Shown: piece after piece, positions 1 through 15,814 of the stretch
Numbering within the stretch: position 1 is the first letter of the stretch
How the letters are laid out: each line of letters begins with the position of its first letter
From: Tenrec ecaudatus
Taxonomy: Eukaryota > Chordata > Mammalia > Afrosoricida > Tenrecidae
Length of the DNA stretch: 64,000 nucleotides
Direction: 5' to 3'
Assembly (NCBI RefSeq): GCF_050624435.1
Contig: NC_134547.1
Span: 29,250,419-29,314,418 of the forward strand
The notes under the pieces: generated by a model
Database searches by the model: none
What the model was told of the DNA's origin: nothing
The model's input: only the letters and a program-made list of their open reading frames with translations
Made by a program: the position numbers and the translations under genes

Positions 1-9
1 TTTTTTTTT

Positions 10-188
10 TCAGTGAGAGAGTCAGTGAGTGAATGTGTCTGAGTCAGTTAGTGAGAGAGTGAGTGAGTGAGTGAGTGGGAGTGAGTGAGAGAGTGAGTGA
101 GTGAGTGAGTGAGTGAGAGTGAGTGGGAGTGAAAGTGAGTGGGAGTGAGTGAGAGAGTGAGTGAGTGAGTGAGTGAGTGAGTGAGTGT
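10..188. repeat. (GTGA)n microsatellite
   Basis: Impure GTGA/GAGT tandem repeat, about 180 bases. Its reverse complement gives Ser/His/Leu/Thr-repeat open frames (THSLTHSL) that are not genes. A shorter related stretch occurs at 494-533. Confidence 0.97.
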
Positions 189-312
189 CTGATGTTTTGT
201 TCTGATGATGCCTGATACCTGATCCCTTTGACACTTCATAGTCACACAGGCTGGTGTGCTTCTTCCATGTGGGCTTTGTTGCTTCTGAGCTAGATGGCTG
301 CTTGTTTACCCT
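189..312 (-). mobile_element. L1 3' UTR fragment, antisense
   Basis: Contains the wording tgcctgatacctgatccctt and gctagatggctgcttgttta, shared with the L1 3' UTR copies at 12.6, 22.8, 34.0, 46.7 and 51.6 kb. The polarity (poly-T heads on the + strand) puts the element on the minus strand. The GTGA microsatellite has grown at its edge. Confidence 0.8.
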
Positions 313-580
313 CTGACTACTCTTAAAAAATAGTTTTATTGGCATGACTTAATATATCATACGAGTTAATCATTCAGTTATATTTTTAAAATGTGCACTC
401 ATTACCAGAATCAATTTCAGAGCATTTTTTCTCATACTCGTTGCTAACTTTCCTACTTATTTTGAGGGAGAACCGTGAGAATTGGCTTAATGGCAGTGAG
501 TGAATGAGTAAGTGAGTGAGTGAGTGAGAGAGGATATAACAGAAATAGGAACTGAATATTAAAAATTTGGGCCTGTCTGT

Positions 581-725
581 GAGGAGCCCGGGTGGTGTAG
601 TGGTTACGAGTTGGGCTGTGAACCGCAAGGTTAGCAGGTTGAAAACACCCACTCCCCTGTCCTATTGGGTCACTGTGAGTTGGCAGTGACTCTATGGCAG
701 GGATTTGGTTTCTGGTTTGGGGGCT
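581..725 (+). mobile_element. AfroSINE (tRNA-derived SINE)
   Basis: Opens with a tRNA-like head (gtggtgtagtggttacgagt, then gggctgtgaaccgcaaggtt) and ends with a tail containing ggtcactgtgagttggcagt. The middle is shortened. Confidence 0.9.
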
Positions 726-912
726 TTTCAGTCCCATGTTCTTGGTATTGTCGCTGCCTCTTGTCTGTTTTCTAACTAGGCGCAAGCTCCCCGAGAGTAG
801 GCACATCGTGACGGTACCTGGAGCTTCAGGCTCGTGTCATGTGTGGTTTTGCTAACTGTTACTAGTCTTGGACCCGTGTCGTTACGGCAGCACTAGAACT
901 GACACAGTGTAG

Positions 913-3189
<2,277 letters not shown>

Positions 3190-5275
3190 TGCTGCTGTTG
3201 TTGTTTTGGGGTTCCGAGTTCTCCAAATGGCATCTTTGTTTTTCAGTACTTTAAGGAGCTGTTTGCAGCACATCTGCCCAGTGCAGTGTGTCATTTGGTT
3301 GTGGATGGCCATTGATTGTGGATCCAAGGAAATTGCAGTTCTTGATAACTTCAATCTTTTCTCCACTTGCACAGTGTTTCTGACTGGTCCGGGTGAGAGG
3401 TTCTTATTTTCTGTGCTGTTGAGGTGTCATGCACACTGAAGGCTGTAGTCTTTGATCTTCATCAGTAAGTGCTTCAAGTCCTCTTCGCTTTCAGCAAGCA
3501 AGGTGACATCGTCTGCATATTGCAGGTTATTGATGCGTCTTTCTCCAATTGTTATGACTCTTACTTCACAGACTCCAGCTTCTGGTATCACTTGCTCGGC
3601 ATCCAGGTTGAGTAAGTGTGATGAAGGGACACAATCCTGACGTACACCTTTCCTGATTTTAAGCTTTGGTTCATATCTTGATCTGTGTATAGCTTCTGTG
3701 ATGTTATCAGGATTTCTTATGCACATAGTTAAAGCCTGTGCATGGTCAATAAAACACAAGTAGACATCTTTCTGGTAGTCCCCGTTTTCAGCCAAGACCC
3801 ATCTGGCATGGCAATCACCCCTTGTTCCACCTCCTCTTCTGAATCTGCCTGGAGTTCTGAATCTTCTGGCGCTTCCCTGTCATTGAACTATTGCAGCTAT
3901 TTTTGAGTTATCTACAATATATTACTTCCATGTGATCTTAATGACCGTGTTCCATAACTTCTCCATTCTGTTATATCCCCTTTCTTTGGCATGTACACAG
4001 TATGGATCTCTTACAGATAGTTGGCCTCGTGGTTGGTCTTCGAAAGTCCTCGCATAGATGAGTGAGCACTGTTAGTATTATATGTACTTACCGAAGCATC
4101 TCAGTGGGTGTACCGTCACCTCCTGGAACCTTGCTTTCCAGCAATATCTTCAGTGCAGTTTGGACTGCGTTCGATATTATTGGTTCTTGATCATATGGTA
4201 CCTCTTGCAATGATTATATGGCAGGCAGCTATTTTTCTGTGTACTCCTTCCCTCTTCTGTGATGCTTCCGGCATCATGTAATATTTTGCCGTCACTGTTG
4301 CACCTGGCAGCTTACGTCGCTTCTTCAGTTTTTCAGCTTGAGGAATGCCAAGCCCGTTCTTCCCTTTGGGTTTTCGACATCTAGGCCTGCACATTTCACT
4401 CTAGCACTTTGCTCTTTCTTTTCAGGCTCTCCTTTGAAATTTCCTGCTCAGCTCCTTTATTTGAGCTTTTCTTCCATTTGCTTAATGTACTTTGTGTTTC
4501 AGTCTCTGCTGACATCCATGTGGGGCTGTTCTTTCTTTCCTGTCTTTTGAATGCCTTTCTTCATCCCTGATGTCGTCCCGTAGCTCAGCTCATCTTTGGT
4601 CATTAGGGCTCAAATATATTCTTGAGATGTGTTCTAAATTTAGGTGGAATATACTCAAGAAAATAGTTTGGCTCTCATGGGCTTGTTCTAATTTTCTTCA
4701 TCTTCATCCTCAACTTGTCTGTGAGTCTGTTTTGCAGTTGGCCCCTTGTCTTGTGCTGACTGATGATATCGAACTTCTTTATCATTTCTTTCCGCAGAGT
4801 AGTAGAGTCGATTCCTCGGTATTTCATTTTGTGATGTCCACATGGATATTCACTGCTTACGTTGTTGGAAAACAGGTCTTTCCAATGAGTAAGTTGTTGG
4901 TCTTGCTATATTTTATCATACACTCTTGGGTGTCCTCTCTTTTACCAATGGCGTTTTTCCAACTAGTGATCCTTCTTCATTGCTTTCAACGTTCTCATTC
5001 CAATCACCCGTCATTATTAATGCATCTCCATTGCGTGATTGATCGATTTCAGACTGTAGAAGCTGGCAAGAATCTTTAACGTCTTCATCTTGGGCATTAG
5101 TGGTTGGTATGTAGGTGCAAATAATAGTCCTATTGTTGAGTAGTCTTCCTTGAATGTGTATGAATATTATGCTATCCTTGACTTAATATAAGACCAGCAG
5201 TTTCAAAGAACAAGGCCTTTTTGATTATCTCTAAAGGCTCATTTTTATAAGCTGGCTCTCAATAGTAGTAGCTAG
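3190..5275 (-). mobile_element. BovB/RTE LINE fragment, antisense
   Basis: Read on the minus strand, 3795-3427 encodes RTE-type reverse transcriptase including NNLQYADDVTLLAESEEDLK; the YADD catalytic box lies at 3508-3519. Further upstream, about 4394-4191 and 5160-4560, is the diverged connector and endonuclease-side sequence. On the + strand the wording agdcttgaa-free phrases such as tttgatcttcatcagtaagt and tcttactgatgatat-like motifs match antisense BovB. Frames are broken many times and the 3' tail is cut, so it is inactive. It lies inside a CEP89 intron. Confidence 0.9.
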
Positions 5276-5338
5276 TTAATGAATAATCGTGTTTTATTGC
5301 ATCTTTTGTAACAAGTTTTTTTTTGTTTGTTTCTGTAA

Positions 5339-5551
<213 letters not shown>

Positions 5552-5954
5552 TAGGCATTAATAGCTTTTCAAGTCCTTCATGAGCCACCATGCATGCTGT
5601 CCTAGGTCGAGGGGAGGGATGCTGGGGAGTCTCCTCTGAGCCCTTCTAACTGCACGAGCACAGGTGCTCATTTTGGAAAATGAGAACTATTTTGTCAAAT
5701 ATGGCTGCCCTTGAGGTTAACATTTTGTGTGTGTGTGGGGAGGGGCCTCCTGTTGTTGTAATGTTTATTGAATATAGACCAAAGATAATTTAAAGTAGTA
5801 CAAGTAGAAACTTAGCTTTCTAATAATAGGGACCTGAAGAAATGAAAGGTTACAACTATAAAGTAGAATACGATACAGCCACAATACGGGCATAGAAAAG
5901 GTCACAGTGATTCCTCATGACATAGGAAAATACCTTTTCTCTCATTTAAAAAAA

Positions 5955-7070
5955 TGTATTACAGTTAAACAGTTATTACAAAATAGTTTTCCCTTTTAAG
6001 TATTTTAAAATGTACTGCTCAGTGATATTGATCAGATCCACCATGATTTGCTGCCATCAGCACTAACCATTTCCAGAACTGGTCAATCATCCCAGACAGA
6101 AACGTGGCTCTTCCAGCAGCAGCTCTTCTCCCTCCTGCCCTGGCCCCCAGTGGGACTCTTTCACATCTGTACTTTTTCTTAGTCTGGACAGGTCATGTAT
6201 TTGTCCTTTTGCATCTGTTTTGTTTCATTCATCATAAAGCTTTCAAGGTTCATCCATGTTCATCTTTATATGGCTGAATAATTCTTCATTGTGTTCATGT
6301 ACTACATTTTGTTTGTCCATTCATCTATCAGTGGACACTTGGATTGTCTCCATCTTTTCACATTTATGAATAATTCTATAATAGGCATTAGTGTATGCAT
6401 GCCTGTTTTGAGTTCTTTCTTTCAAGTTCCTGCTTTCCAGGAGTGGAATTACTAGGTCGTTTGCTAATTTTACGTATCACTTTCTGAGGAACCATTCTTA
6501 CTGTTGCTCACAGCACCTACACAGTTTTACATGTGGTCCCAATGACTCCACATTCTCACCACTACCCATCTGTTCTTTTTATATATGTGTGTGTGTGTAA
6601 AAGCCAACTTAGTGCGTGTGAAGTGATACTTGGCTGTGGTTTGGTTTTCCACTACCCTAGTGAATACCAGTAGCCAAGCATCTTTTCTTGTGCTTGCTGT
6701 CTCATCTCTTTGAGGAAATTATTTAGTCCTTTGCACATTTGTTAATTGGATTGCTTGTCTTTTTGTTGTTACAGAATCTGCATCCTTCATACATTCTGGA
6801 GTCTAAGTCCTTGTCAGATAGAGGATTCCCAGATGGTTCCCCAGTTCTGTAGGTTCTCTCCTCCGCTTCGTTCAGGGAACCCTTAGACGCACAAGGGAGT
6901 TTCGTTTTTCTCAGGTCCACTTTATCTTTTGGCCTCCTGTCGCTTGTACTTTTGGTGTCACATCCATTGTCAAAACTAGGACCCAAGGCTCACTTCCACG
7001 TTTTTCTCTAGGGATTTTACCATCTGAGTTCTCATCCAGGCCACTGGTCCATTTATAAGATCTTAGTTCT
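5955..7070 (-). mobile_element. Old L1 (mammalian-wide type) 3' region, antisense
   Basis: The + strand holds the familiar antisense L1 wording in order: gctttcaaggttcatccatg, atggctgaataattcttcat, aggagtggaattactaggtc, and near the end ggcctcctgtcgcttgtact. It is heavily diverged and gapped, in line with an insertion older than the lineage-specific repeats. Confidence 0.85.
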
Positions 7071-7597
7071 TGGACAGGTAACAGATGGTTGGCATTCTCA
7101 GGGTGCTTCCCGTGTACAAGTCAGCAGCACTGGTTTCTCATGTTGCTCAAGCGTCACCGCTAGTCGTTCCCATATGTTCCCGCCACCTTCAGCAGCAGCT
7201 CAGTCTCCCTTCCCCTCCGTCCCTGTTGCCCGTTAGCCACAAATAAACAATATTAGCTCTTCATCAGGGAGGTGTAAATGGAAATTGTTTTCTAAGGTTT
7301 TTGAACCTTTCAAAAGCAGAAAAAGCTATGGACTCATTTTATAGGTTGCAGTTGAATTGTGCTTAATGAGGTGTCTGGAAACAGACTGTATATAACTTTT
7401 AACTAGTATATGGAAAGACTGGCTAAAAAGTAATCTCCAAAAACAAGAAAAGAGGAAAATCAAAGGTGGAACCAGAAGGCAACAATTCCTGCTGCCATCA
7501 AGTCCATCTCATGCCTTGCAGAGGAAGGTTATCAGATAGTAGAGAGCAGCCCCACATGCACCTCACTGTGGCAGCGGGGCCTGTAGATAGTCGCATC

Positions 7598-7780
7598 TGT
7601 TGGTGGTACTGTCGGGTAAGTATCGAATTGCTGACTGTAAGGTTGGCAGTTCAAACCCACCAGCCACTTGGCAGGAGAAAGATGAGGCTCTCTGCTTCAA
7701 TAAGAATGTACAGCGTCACAAATCCTATATGGTTGCTGTGAGTCAGAATTAACTCTAGGACCAGGAGGTTTGGTTTTGTT
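7598..7780 (+). mobile_element. AfroSINE
   Basis: Head ggtactgtcgggtaagtatc and gctgactgtaaggttggcag, body caggagaaagatgaggctct, tail ttgctgtgagtcagaattaa. Confidence 0.88.
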
Positions 7781-7794
7781 ATCTAAAGCAGAAG

Positions 7795-9280
7795 GCTACA
7801 GAAAGGTTAAACGTGAAAGGGTAGAAAAAGTACACCGTTCAGATACAAACTAAACTGCTAAAGTGGTGGTGGGATGTTATGTTACTATCTCTAGAAGATG
7901 GAGGGTAAGGGTGAAAAGTTGCTTGGCAACGAGGACCGATTCAGATGTGAGAGTCTTACGTACCAAATAGACGGTAAAATGTGACTGCATCTAGAAGGGG
8001 CTTAGATGAACTGTTTCTAATCAAGTCCTTGAAAAGCAGAGTGCACCAAAACTGACGCAAGACGAAAAATAATACCCAAATGCTCTTTTAATCATTAAAG
8101 AAATTGAATCCAAAGATCATCTCTGAGAAAACTACAGACCTAGAGGTTTCTAACAAGAAACAAAGAAATCTAGTCTTAAACTACCCTAGAAAATAGAAAA
8201 CAAGGGATCCTCCCTAATTCATTCTGTGAGGCCAATAAAACCTCAAAACCCAAACCCAAAGTTACTGTTACATTTCCGAGATGAACCTGAATAAAATAAC
8301 TTGAAAGAAAAGTATGCAGAATCAATGTGAACTTTCTTAATGGTAATGGGTATCTGTGTCCCTATTTTCAAATTTTTCCTTGAATAGCATATAGCATTTC
8401 GGGGAGTATAGTTTAAGCTTATGTAAACAAATGCGTACTTCAAGTATATTGTGCATCTTGTGTTTCACTCAATTTCTCCAAAGCTGCTTTTCATGTTAAG
8501 AAAGGTATGTGGTTTATTCTTTTTCAACTGCCTCATGTGGGTATTCTACCCTAGGAAGTGCAACCTTTGGATGAATCTATCGGTGGAAGCTTAGGTGATG
8601 TTTACGTTTGTGTCTGTCAGCAGTGCTGCAGTCAGCTTCTGCAAGTCTGCGGAAACTTCCCTGGCATGCATTTCCAGATGGGGCGGGGCAGGGAGGCGCA
8701 GAGTAAATGCGCTTTCCAGGTTCTGATACTGCCCTAGGACTGTGCCCATCATCAACATAGCGCTTTCCCAGTTTCCTCTGGTCAGTAAAACACAAAAGCC
8801 AGTGAAGAAAAAGGATAAAAGATTCACTTCACTCATCTTAATTATGAACTTAATTCTGTGCCTGTCCTGATTGTGCTGTGACGGCTGGAGGGCTGTGTGG
8901 CTCCCAGCAGTGAGTTGACTGGGACGCAATGGAAACGCTTGGATCATTGCTGGTTGCATGTTCAGAGCATCAGTGGAGTGTGAACTCACTGAAATGAGAG
9001 AAGTGAGTGGCCCCCCAAAACCCAAGCACCCTGAGGTGTGTTGTCAGCCAGGGGCAAACCTCCTGTGGTGCCCAGAGAGAGCCCATCTCTGTGTCTGTGG
9101 TCCCGTCTAGGAATTGGTGGTATGTCATGAACAACTGCTAAGAGAACCAAGAAAGAGATTTCATTTCTTCTACATGATTTTGCTAGAATTATACATTGAA
9201 ATTACTTGGCCTCATTTGGGGGGGGGTTCTTTTATCATAAAAACATAAGTATAGTAACATTTGTGTTAGCATTGGGATTT
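7795..9280. other. CEP89 intron sequence with nothing recognised
   Basis: A purine-rich part (about 7830-8200) and a more mixed part (8240-9200). No repeat family or gene could be assigned by eye. Short open frames here lack conservation signatures. Confidence 0.5.
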
Positions 9281-9817
<537 letters not shown>

Positions 9818-10127
9818 TAATTAACCAATTTTATTATAATAGTTGTAATATGGAAGTTGACATTTCAGATCATAACTTTGTATTCAGCCATTAAACTACT
9901 AATCAAACATGCCTCCCCCTTCCTCCCCCCCAAGACTACTAACTTCCATTTCACCCATCTTAAGCTTATTTTTAACATCTTAATAATCTTTATAAAAAAG
10001 GCAACTGGGAGATTTTCTATTTAGTTTTCTTTATCTCTTTTTTTTATAGTACTTCAGGAAAGTTGTCATTGAGATTGTTGAGATAGCAAAATCAAGGGTA
10101 GTAAAAGCTTTTCTGTTGGGCAGCGTT

Positions 10128-10265
10128 TCTCAAGTGTACAGATGAGGCTGTCTGCTCCCATAAAGACCGACCGTCTTGGTAATCCTAAGGAGGAGCTCTG
10201 CTCAACCCTATTGGACCCCTGTGAGCTGGAGCTGGCTCCATGGCCAGGATGGTGGGGATGCCAAC
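10128..10265 (+). mobile_element. AfroSINE, 5' truncated
   Basis: Starts in the body (gatgaggctgtctgctccca, taaagaccgaccgtcttggt) and runs to the tail-like gtgagctggagctggctcca. Confidence 0.8.
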
Positions 10266-10380
10266 CCTAAGACTCGGGACATTCTAAAAGTGCTTCTCTC
10301 ACCATTGCCCATAAATCTGCTTTGGGAATTTCAGGATCTCTTTTTCAATAGCATCTTTTAGAATAAGAATCAAAAATTAC

Positions 10381-10464
10381 ACAAGGAGGCTTCAAAAAGT
10401 TCAAGGAAAAATACCAGTATCTTTTAATTACATTTTTCCACCAGCTTTGTGAAGCCCCTTCATA
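10381..10464. mobile_element. Mariner-type MITE with paired terminal inverted repeats
   Basis: Begins after TA with cacaaggaggcttcaaaaag and ends caaattaca-free text ttttccaccagctttgtgaa followed by gccccttca and TA. The inverted ends match at about 22 of 30 positions by eye. The size (~84 bp) and TA target suit a mariner-derived MITE. Confidence 0.7.
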
Positions 10465-10661
10465 TAATCAACCTATTAATTGACTAAACACATGTGACCG
10501 CTATTGACTTGAATAATTATGCTTGGCTTAAAATGCAATTTGATGGTCTCTTCTCACCTTAATTTAGGTTGCTGAAGAATATAAAATTTAGATGCTAACT
10601 AACACACTTGGTATTTTTGTAACACAGATATTCACTATGCTCCTGCCATTCAAGTGAATGA

Positions 10662-10964
<303 letters not shown>

Positions 10965-11054
10965 TGAAACTTTAAAAATAATGACAAATTGTATTTTATA
11001 AGCTATAAGAATGAAATTGGTTTACTTTGCTAAGTAGAACAGTAGTCATCGAGG

Positions 11055-11577
11055 TGTGTTAATCTGGGTACAGTAGAGAAACAAATCCACAGAAACTCAT
11101 GTATAAGAGAGAGTTTTATATAAAGGGTAAGTGCACATCAAGTAAGCATCCCAACCCAGTGCTGCCCAAGCCCACAAGTCTAACATTAACCCATATGTCC
11201 AACACCAATCCACAAAGTCCTCCTCTATCTTATGTAACACACACAATGATGCTGGCTGCAAGAGGAAAAACAAATCAGTGAACGTGTAAGCATCTCAGCA
11301 CTGGCAGGGGTCTTCACGTGGCTCTCCAGCACCCAGGGCTGCATCCGGGTAGGTCCATGTGGCTTCTCCTCAAGGATATCTTGCAGGAAGTGAGCCTTTC
11401 CAGCTGAAGCAGGGAACTGGCTAAGGCAGCTGCACCCTGGTCTGACCATCAGAAAGCAAGAGACCCGAGAACTAGAAAGGGGAGGCTCACTGAGCTATTT
11501 ATGTCTCCGACCTTCAATTGATCCCACATGTGTTTATCGGCCAGGTTAGCACAATAAAAAACGTTAACTAACTCACA
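11055..11577 (-). mobile_element. MaLR/ERVL-like solo LTR
   Basis: Starts TGTGTTAATCTGGG and ends near AACTCACA. Same family as the copies at 13.9, 21.1, 37.1, 43.7, 45.2 and 62.8 kb. The orientation follows the TATA-like tatataaagctctttcttac seen on the opposite strand of the sense copies. Confidence 0.75.
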
Positions 11578-11964
11578 AGGCATGTGTATACCTAACTAAT
11601 AAGTTCCCTGTCTGAAGAGCAAATGTAAGAAATAGAGAAAGGCTAAATAGAGTTCATCCTAGGGAAATATTTTTAAAAAGCGCAAAGATGCAGCTTCAGC
11701 CATGCGCATCCTAGCATTGTTTCTAATAGCGCCCGTCCCAAGGTAGGGACTTGACTGACTACGTTATGATGGGCCTAGATGATGGTGCCACATAGCCGTC
11801 AAGGCTGGTGCTGTGGCGCTATCATAGACATCTGCACATGTGCATTTGTAGCATATTGTGCATGTGCAGCATACTGTGGTCAAAACTACATGGCTTTCTA
11901 TTTACACTGAAAAAACATGATAGGATTTTCTTTTTTCACTTTTTGTAAAGCATTTGGATAAACA

Positions 11965-13318
11965 AAGTTTTTTATTTTTTTTAATAATTAAATCATTTTA
12001 TTGGAGGCTTGTACAAATCTTAACACAATCCACACATACATCCATGTGCCAGGCACTTGTACATTTGTTTCCTTCATCTTCAAAACATTTGCCTTCTACT
12101 TGAGCCCTTCGTGTCAGCTCCTCATTTTCCCCCTCCCTGCTCCTTCCTCCTCCATGAACCCTTGATAATTTATAAATTATTATTATTTTGTCATATCTTA
12201 CACTGTCTGACGTCTCCTTTCACCCAGTTCTCCACTGTCCGTCCCCCAGTGAGGAGGTTATATGTAGATCCTTGAAATCTGTCCCCCCTTTCTCCCTCAC
12301 CTACCTTCCACCCTCCTGGAATCACCACTCTCACCACTGGTCCTCAGGGCTTCATCTATCCTGGGTTCCCCATGTTTCCAGTTCCTATCTGTACCAGTGG
12401 ATATCCTCTGGTCCAGCTGGATTTGTAAGGTAGAATTGGGGTCATGATAGTGGGGGAGGGAGAATTCAAGAACTAGAGGGAAATTGTATATTTCACCATT
12501 GTTACACTGTACCCTGACTGGCTCACTTCTCCCTGTGACCCTTCTGCAAGGGAATGTCCAATTGCCCACAAATGGGCCCTGGGTTCCCACTCTGCACTCC
12601 CCCTCATTCATAACGCCATGATTTTTTTGTTCTTTGATATCTGATACCTGATCCTTTCAACTCCTCTTGATCTCACAGGCTGGTTGGTGTGCTTCTTCCA
12701 TGTGGGCTTTGTTGTTTCTCTGCTAGATGGCTGCCTGTTTATCTTCAAGCCTTTAAGGCCCCAGACGCTATATCTTTTGATAACCAGGCACCATCAGCTT
12801 TCTTCACCACATTGTTTGTGCACCCGTTGTCTTCAGCAATTGTGCCAGGAAGGTGAGCATTTCAGACTGCCAAATTGTTAGAACAAAGTGTTCTTATGTT
12901 GAGGGAGTACTTGAGTAGGGGCCCACTGTCCATCTGTTTCCTTAATACTAAACCTACAAATATACGTACACATATCTGTTTCCCTCTCGTCGTCTATAAA
13001 TATATTTACATTTGTATATGCCTGTATTTAGACCTCTGTAAATGCCCTTTGCCTCCTAGGTCTTTCCTCTATTTCTTTGTACTTTTCTCTTGTCCCACCA
13101 TCATGTTCAGCCGTCATTTGGGTTTCAGGAATTCCTCTCGGTTGCATTGTCCTTGATCCAGCCCAGCCAGACCTCCTACACCCTCCTTGCCACTGTTTTT
13201 GGATCAGTTGTTGTTCCCTTGTCCCTGAGTTTGTTAACACCCACTACCTTTCTCCCGCTTCCCCCTCTCCCATGTCTCCCCAGAACTGTCATCCCGTTGT
13301 TCTCTCTTCCAGCTTGTT
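11965..13318 (-). mobile_element. L1 3' UTR, 5'-truncated, antisense
   Basis: Opens with a poly-T head, then aaatcattttattggaggct and the pyrimidine-rich 3' UTR seen in six other copies. It carries one copy of the module around gctagatggctgcctgttta (12620-12860). The similarity to the other copies stops near 13318. Confidence 0.88.
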
Positions 13319-13911
13319 TTTCCCCAAATTTTTAATTTTTATGAGGTCCCATATATTTTATCATTTGTTGTTTGTGTTTTTGTTGTTGTATGAGATAATT
13401 TTATTGTTGCCTCTACTTTTAAAAGTTTGCCTCTTCTTATTGTCCTAATAACTTTTATGATTTTAATTTGCACTTTTAGGTCTTTAATTCATGTTTAATC
13501 CATTTATTTTTAATATGAATCTTATTTTATCTTTATCAAAATGGAAACCCAATTCTTCCCAGCACTATTTATTGATGAGGCTCTTCTTTTACCATCCAGT
13601 GGACTTAAGATCCTTGTCAAAGATCGATTGATCATGGATGTCTGGGTTGATTTTTACACTCTCAGTTCTGTTCCGTTGGTCTATATGCCTATTATTATAA
13701 GAATACCAGACTGTTTTTATTATTTTAGATGTGTAATATGTTCTAAAATTAGGAAAGTTGAGTCCTTCTACTTTGTTCTTCTCTATCAGCATTATTTTAG
13801 CTATTTGGAGCCTCTTGCCTTATGAAATGGTAGGCTTTTTTTCTATTTATTTAAACAAGCCTTGTAATTTTGATCTTGATAGCATTAACTCTATAGATCA
13901 CCTTAGGTGGT

Positions 13912-14388
13912 GTGTTAGTCTGGGTAAACTAGGGAAACAAATCCACAGAAACTGATATATATAACGGAGAGTTTTATATAAAGGGTAAAGTGTACATCAA
14001 GAAAACATCCCAACCCAGTGCTTTCCAAGCCTATAAAGTCCAACATTAGCCCAAATGTCCGACATTGATCTACAAAGTCCTCCTCAATCTCAGAAAACAC
14101 ACGCAATGAATCAGTGAGCGTGTAAGCATCTCAGCGCTAGCAGGGGTCTCCACACGGCTGCTCCAGCACCCAGGTCCATGTGGCTTCGCAGAGTTGTCTT
14201 GCAGGAAGTGAGCCTTCCCAGCTGAAGCAGGGAACTAGCTAAGGCAGCTGCACCCGGTCCGACTATCAGAGAGCAAGAGACTTGGGAACTAGAAAGCTGA
14301 GGCTCACCAAGCCATTTATCTCTTAGCCCTTCATTTGATCCCACATGTGTTCACCGGCAAGGTTGGCACAGTAAACCTTAACTATCTC
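13912..14388 (-). mobile_element. MaLR/ERVL-like solo LTR inside antisense L1
   Basis: Starts gtgttagtctgggtaaacta. GTGGT occurs directly before (13907-13911) and after (14389-14393), a 5-bp target duplication as expected for ERVL/MaLR. L1 text continues across the gap. Confidence 0.85.
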
Positions 14389-14879
14389 GTGGTAACAGCA
14401 TTAAGCCTTCCTATTCATGAGCATAGAACAACTTTCCATCTAGTTAAATCTCCCTGAATTTCTTTAAACGGTGTTTTGTATAGTGTCTATTATATGTGTG
14501 CTTCACCTCCCTGGTTAGACTTAGCCCTAGGTATTTTGCTCTCTTAGCTGCTATTGTAAATGGAGTTGTTTCCCTACTTACTCTTTCAGATTTTCATTGT
14601 TCATGTAGAGAAACCCAACTGATTTTTCTTTGTTGACCTTGTAGCCTAAATTTGCTAAATTTCTGTTAGCTCTTGAAGTTTGCATGTAAATATTATCCAG
14701 AAACAGAGATAATGTTATTCTTTCCAAATCTGGATAATGTTTTGTTTTTTGGTTTTTTTGATAGCTTTTATTTATTTTGTCTTTGGTTGTGGCTAGGAAT
14801 TCTAATAAAATATTCAGTAGAAGTAGTGATTGTGGTAGAGAGGTAGTTAAGAAGAAGAAAGCCCTCAGCAAGATGGATT

Positions 14880-15010
14880 GACACAATGGTTATATTAATG
14901 GGCTCAAGCATGGGAATAATTGTGAGGATAGCCCGGGACCGGCAGTGATTCCTTCCTATGTTGTCGCTATGAATCCAAACTGACTCCATGGCACCTAGCA
15001 ACAGCAAGTG
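14880..15010 (+). mobile_element. BovB/RTE 3' tail
   Basis: Contains agcaagatggattgacacaa, ttgtgaggatagcccgggac and gtcgctatgaatccaaactg ending in cacctagcaacagcaa. This is the BovB 3' end, as in the longer copy at 54.5-54.9 kb. Confidence 0.8.
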
Positions 15011-15814
15011 GGTGTGGATACCCTTGTCTTCCTCCCCATTTCAAAGGGAAAGTCCTCAGTCTTTCTCCATGTGGAGTATAAGAGCTATGACTACCCTGAA
15101 TCATACTGAGGGATCTCCCTTCTATGCTAGTCTTCTTTCATCAAGAGCTTTCTGCATCCATAGAGATGGTCACGTGGTTCTTTCTTTGGATACAGTACGT
15201 TATGCTGATTGATTTTTACAATGTTGAGCCACTCCTGCCTTTCTACAGTGAATCCTATGTGGTCATCTATAGGCATAAGAGCTATTGGCTTGAAGGTTTC
15301 TTTCTTTGTGGTGTCTGGTTTGGTTATTTTTCCATCTGGATAATAATCTAAATTATTGGTCTTTGAGACAGAGCCCTCCTGGACATATTGTCTGCCATAT
15401 TTGGTATGGAGAATGGCATATTACATTAAGAAATTTCATATACATATTTCATTATCTTGAACTTTGTAATCATGCAAATTATTGAAGTTAAAAAGTTTAT
15501 TTATACCTTGGAACTTATTTCTTGGGTGTGATTGAAGGAATTCATTTATTCCTATAGACACAGAGAAGTGTTCTAAAACCCAATCTTCCACTTTCCCCTC
15601 ATGGGACTAGAGCTTCCCTTTGTGCCTGGGGGAGGGGTCACCTGTGAGGGGAACCAGCCCCTAACAACTAATCATGGGTCCGGTAGGTGCAAATGTATGG
15701 TTATAATATATAAAGACTGCAGTAAAGTTAGAGAATAAGCGAAAAGGAGAGAATAAAATGAAGGAGTCCACCATTTTTCATGGCAGCATACTCACCTCAG
15801 CCCTTTCTGGTGGT

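Larger units (their letters stand above)
13330..15360 (-). mobile_element. L1 ORF2 remnant, antisense, split by an LTR
   Basis: On the minus strand, 13792-13589 reads like the L1 ORF2 C-terminal region (LNFPNFRTYYTSKIIKTVWY, then RHIDQRNRTESVKINPDIHD). 14886-14578 carries reverse-transcriptase-side text such as NRNLANLGYKVNKEKSVGFL. Frames are broken throughout. A MaLR-like LTR interrupts it at 13912-14388, flanked by GTGGT on both sides. Its 14880-15010 part resembles a BovB tail instead, so a further small insertion is likely there. Confidence 0.85.

Noticed and set aside
22..345. Open frames of Ser/His/Leu/Thr repeats at the window start
   Set aside because: Direct translation of the (GTGA)n microsatellite; no gene structure.
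581..640. tRNA gene
   Set aside because: The tRNA-like head belongs to an AfroSINE followed by SINE body and tail, and it is diverged.
4570..5079. 169-residue open frame on the + strand
   Set aside because: It is the antisense of BovB coding sequence, a shadow frame of the transposon.
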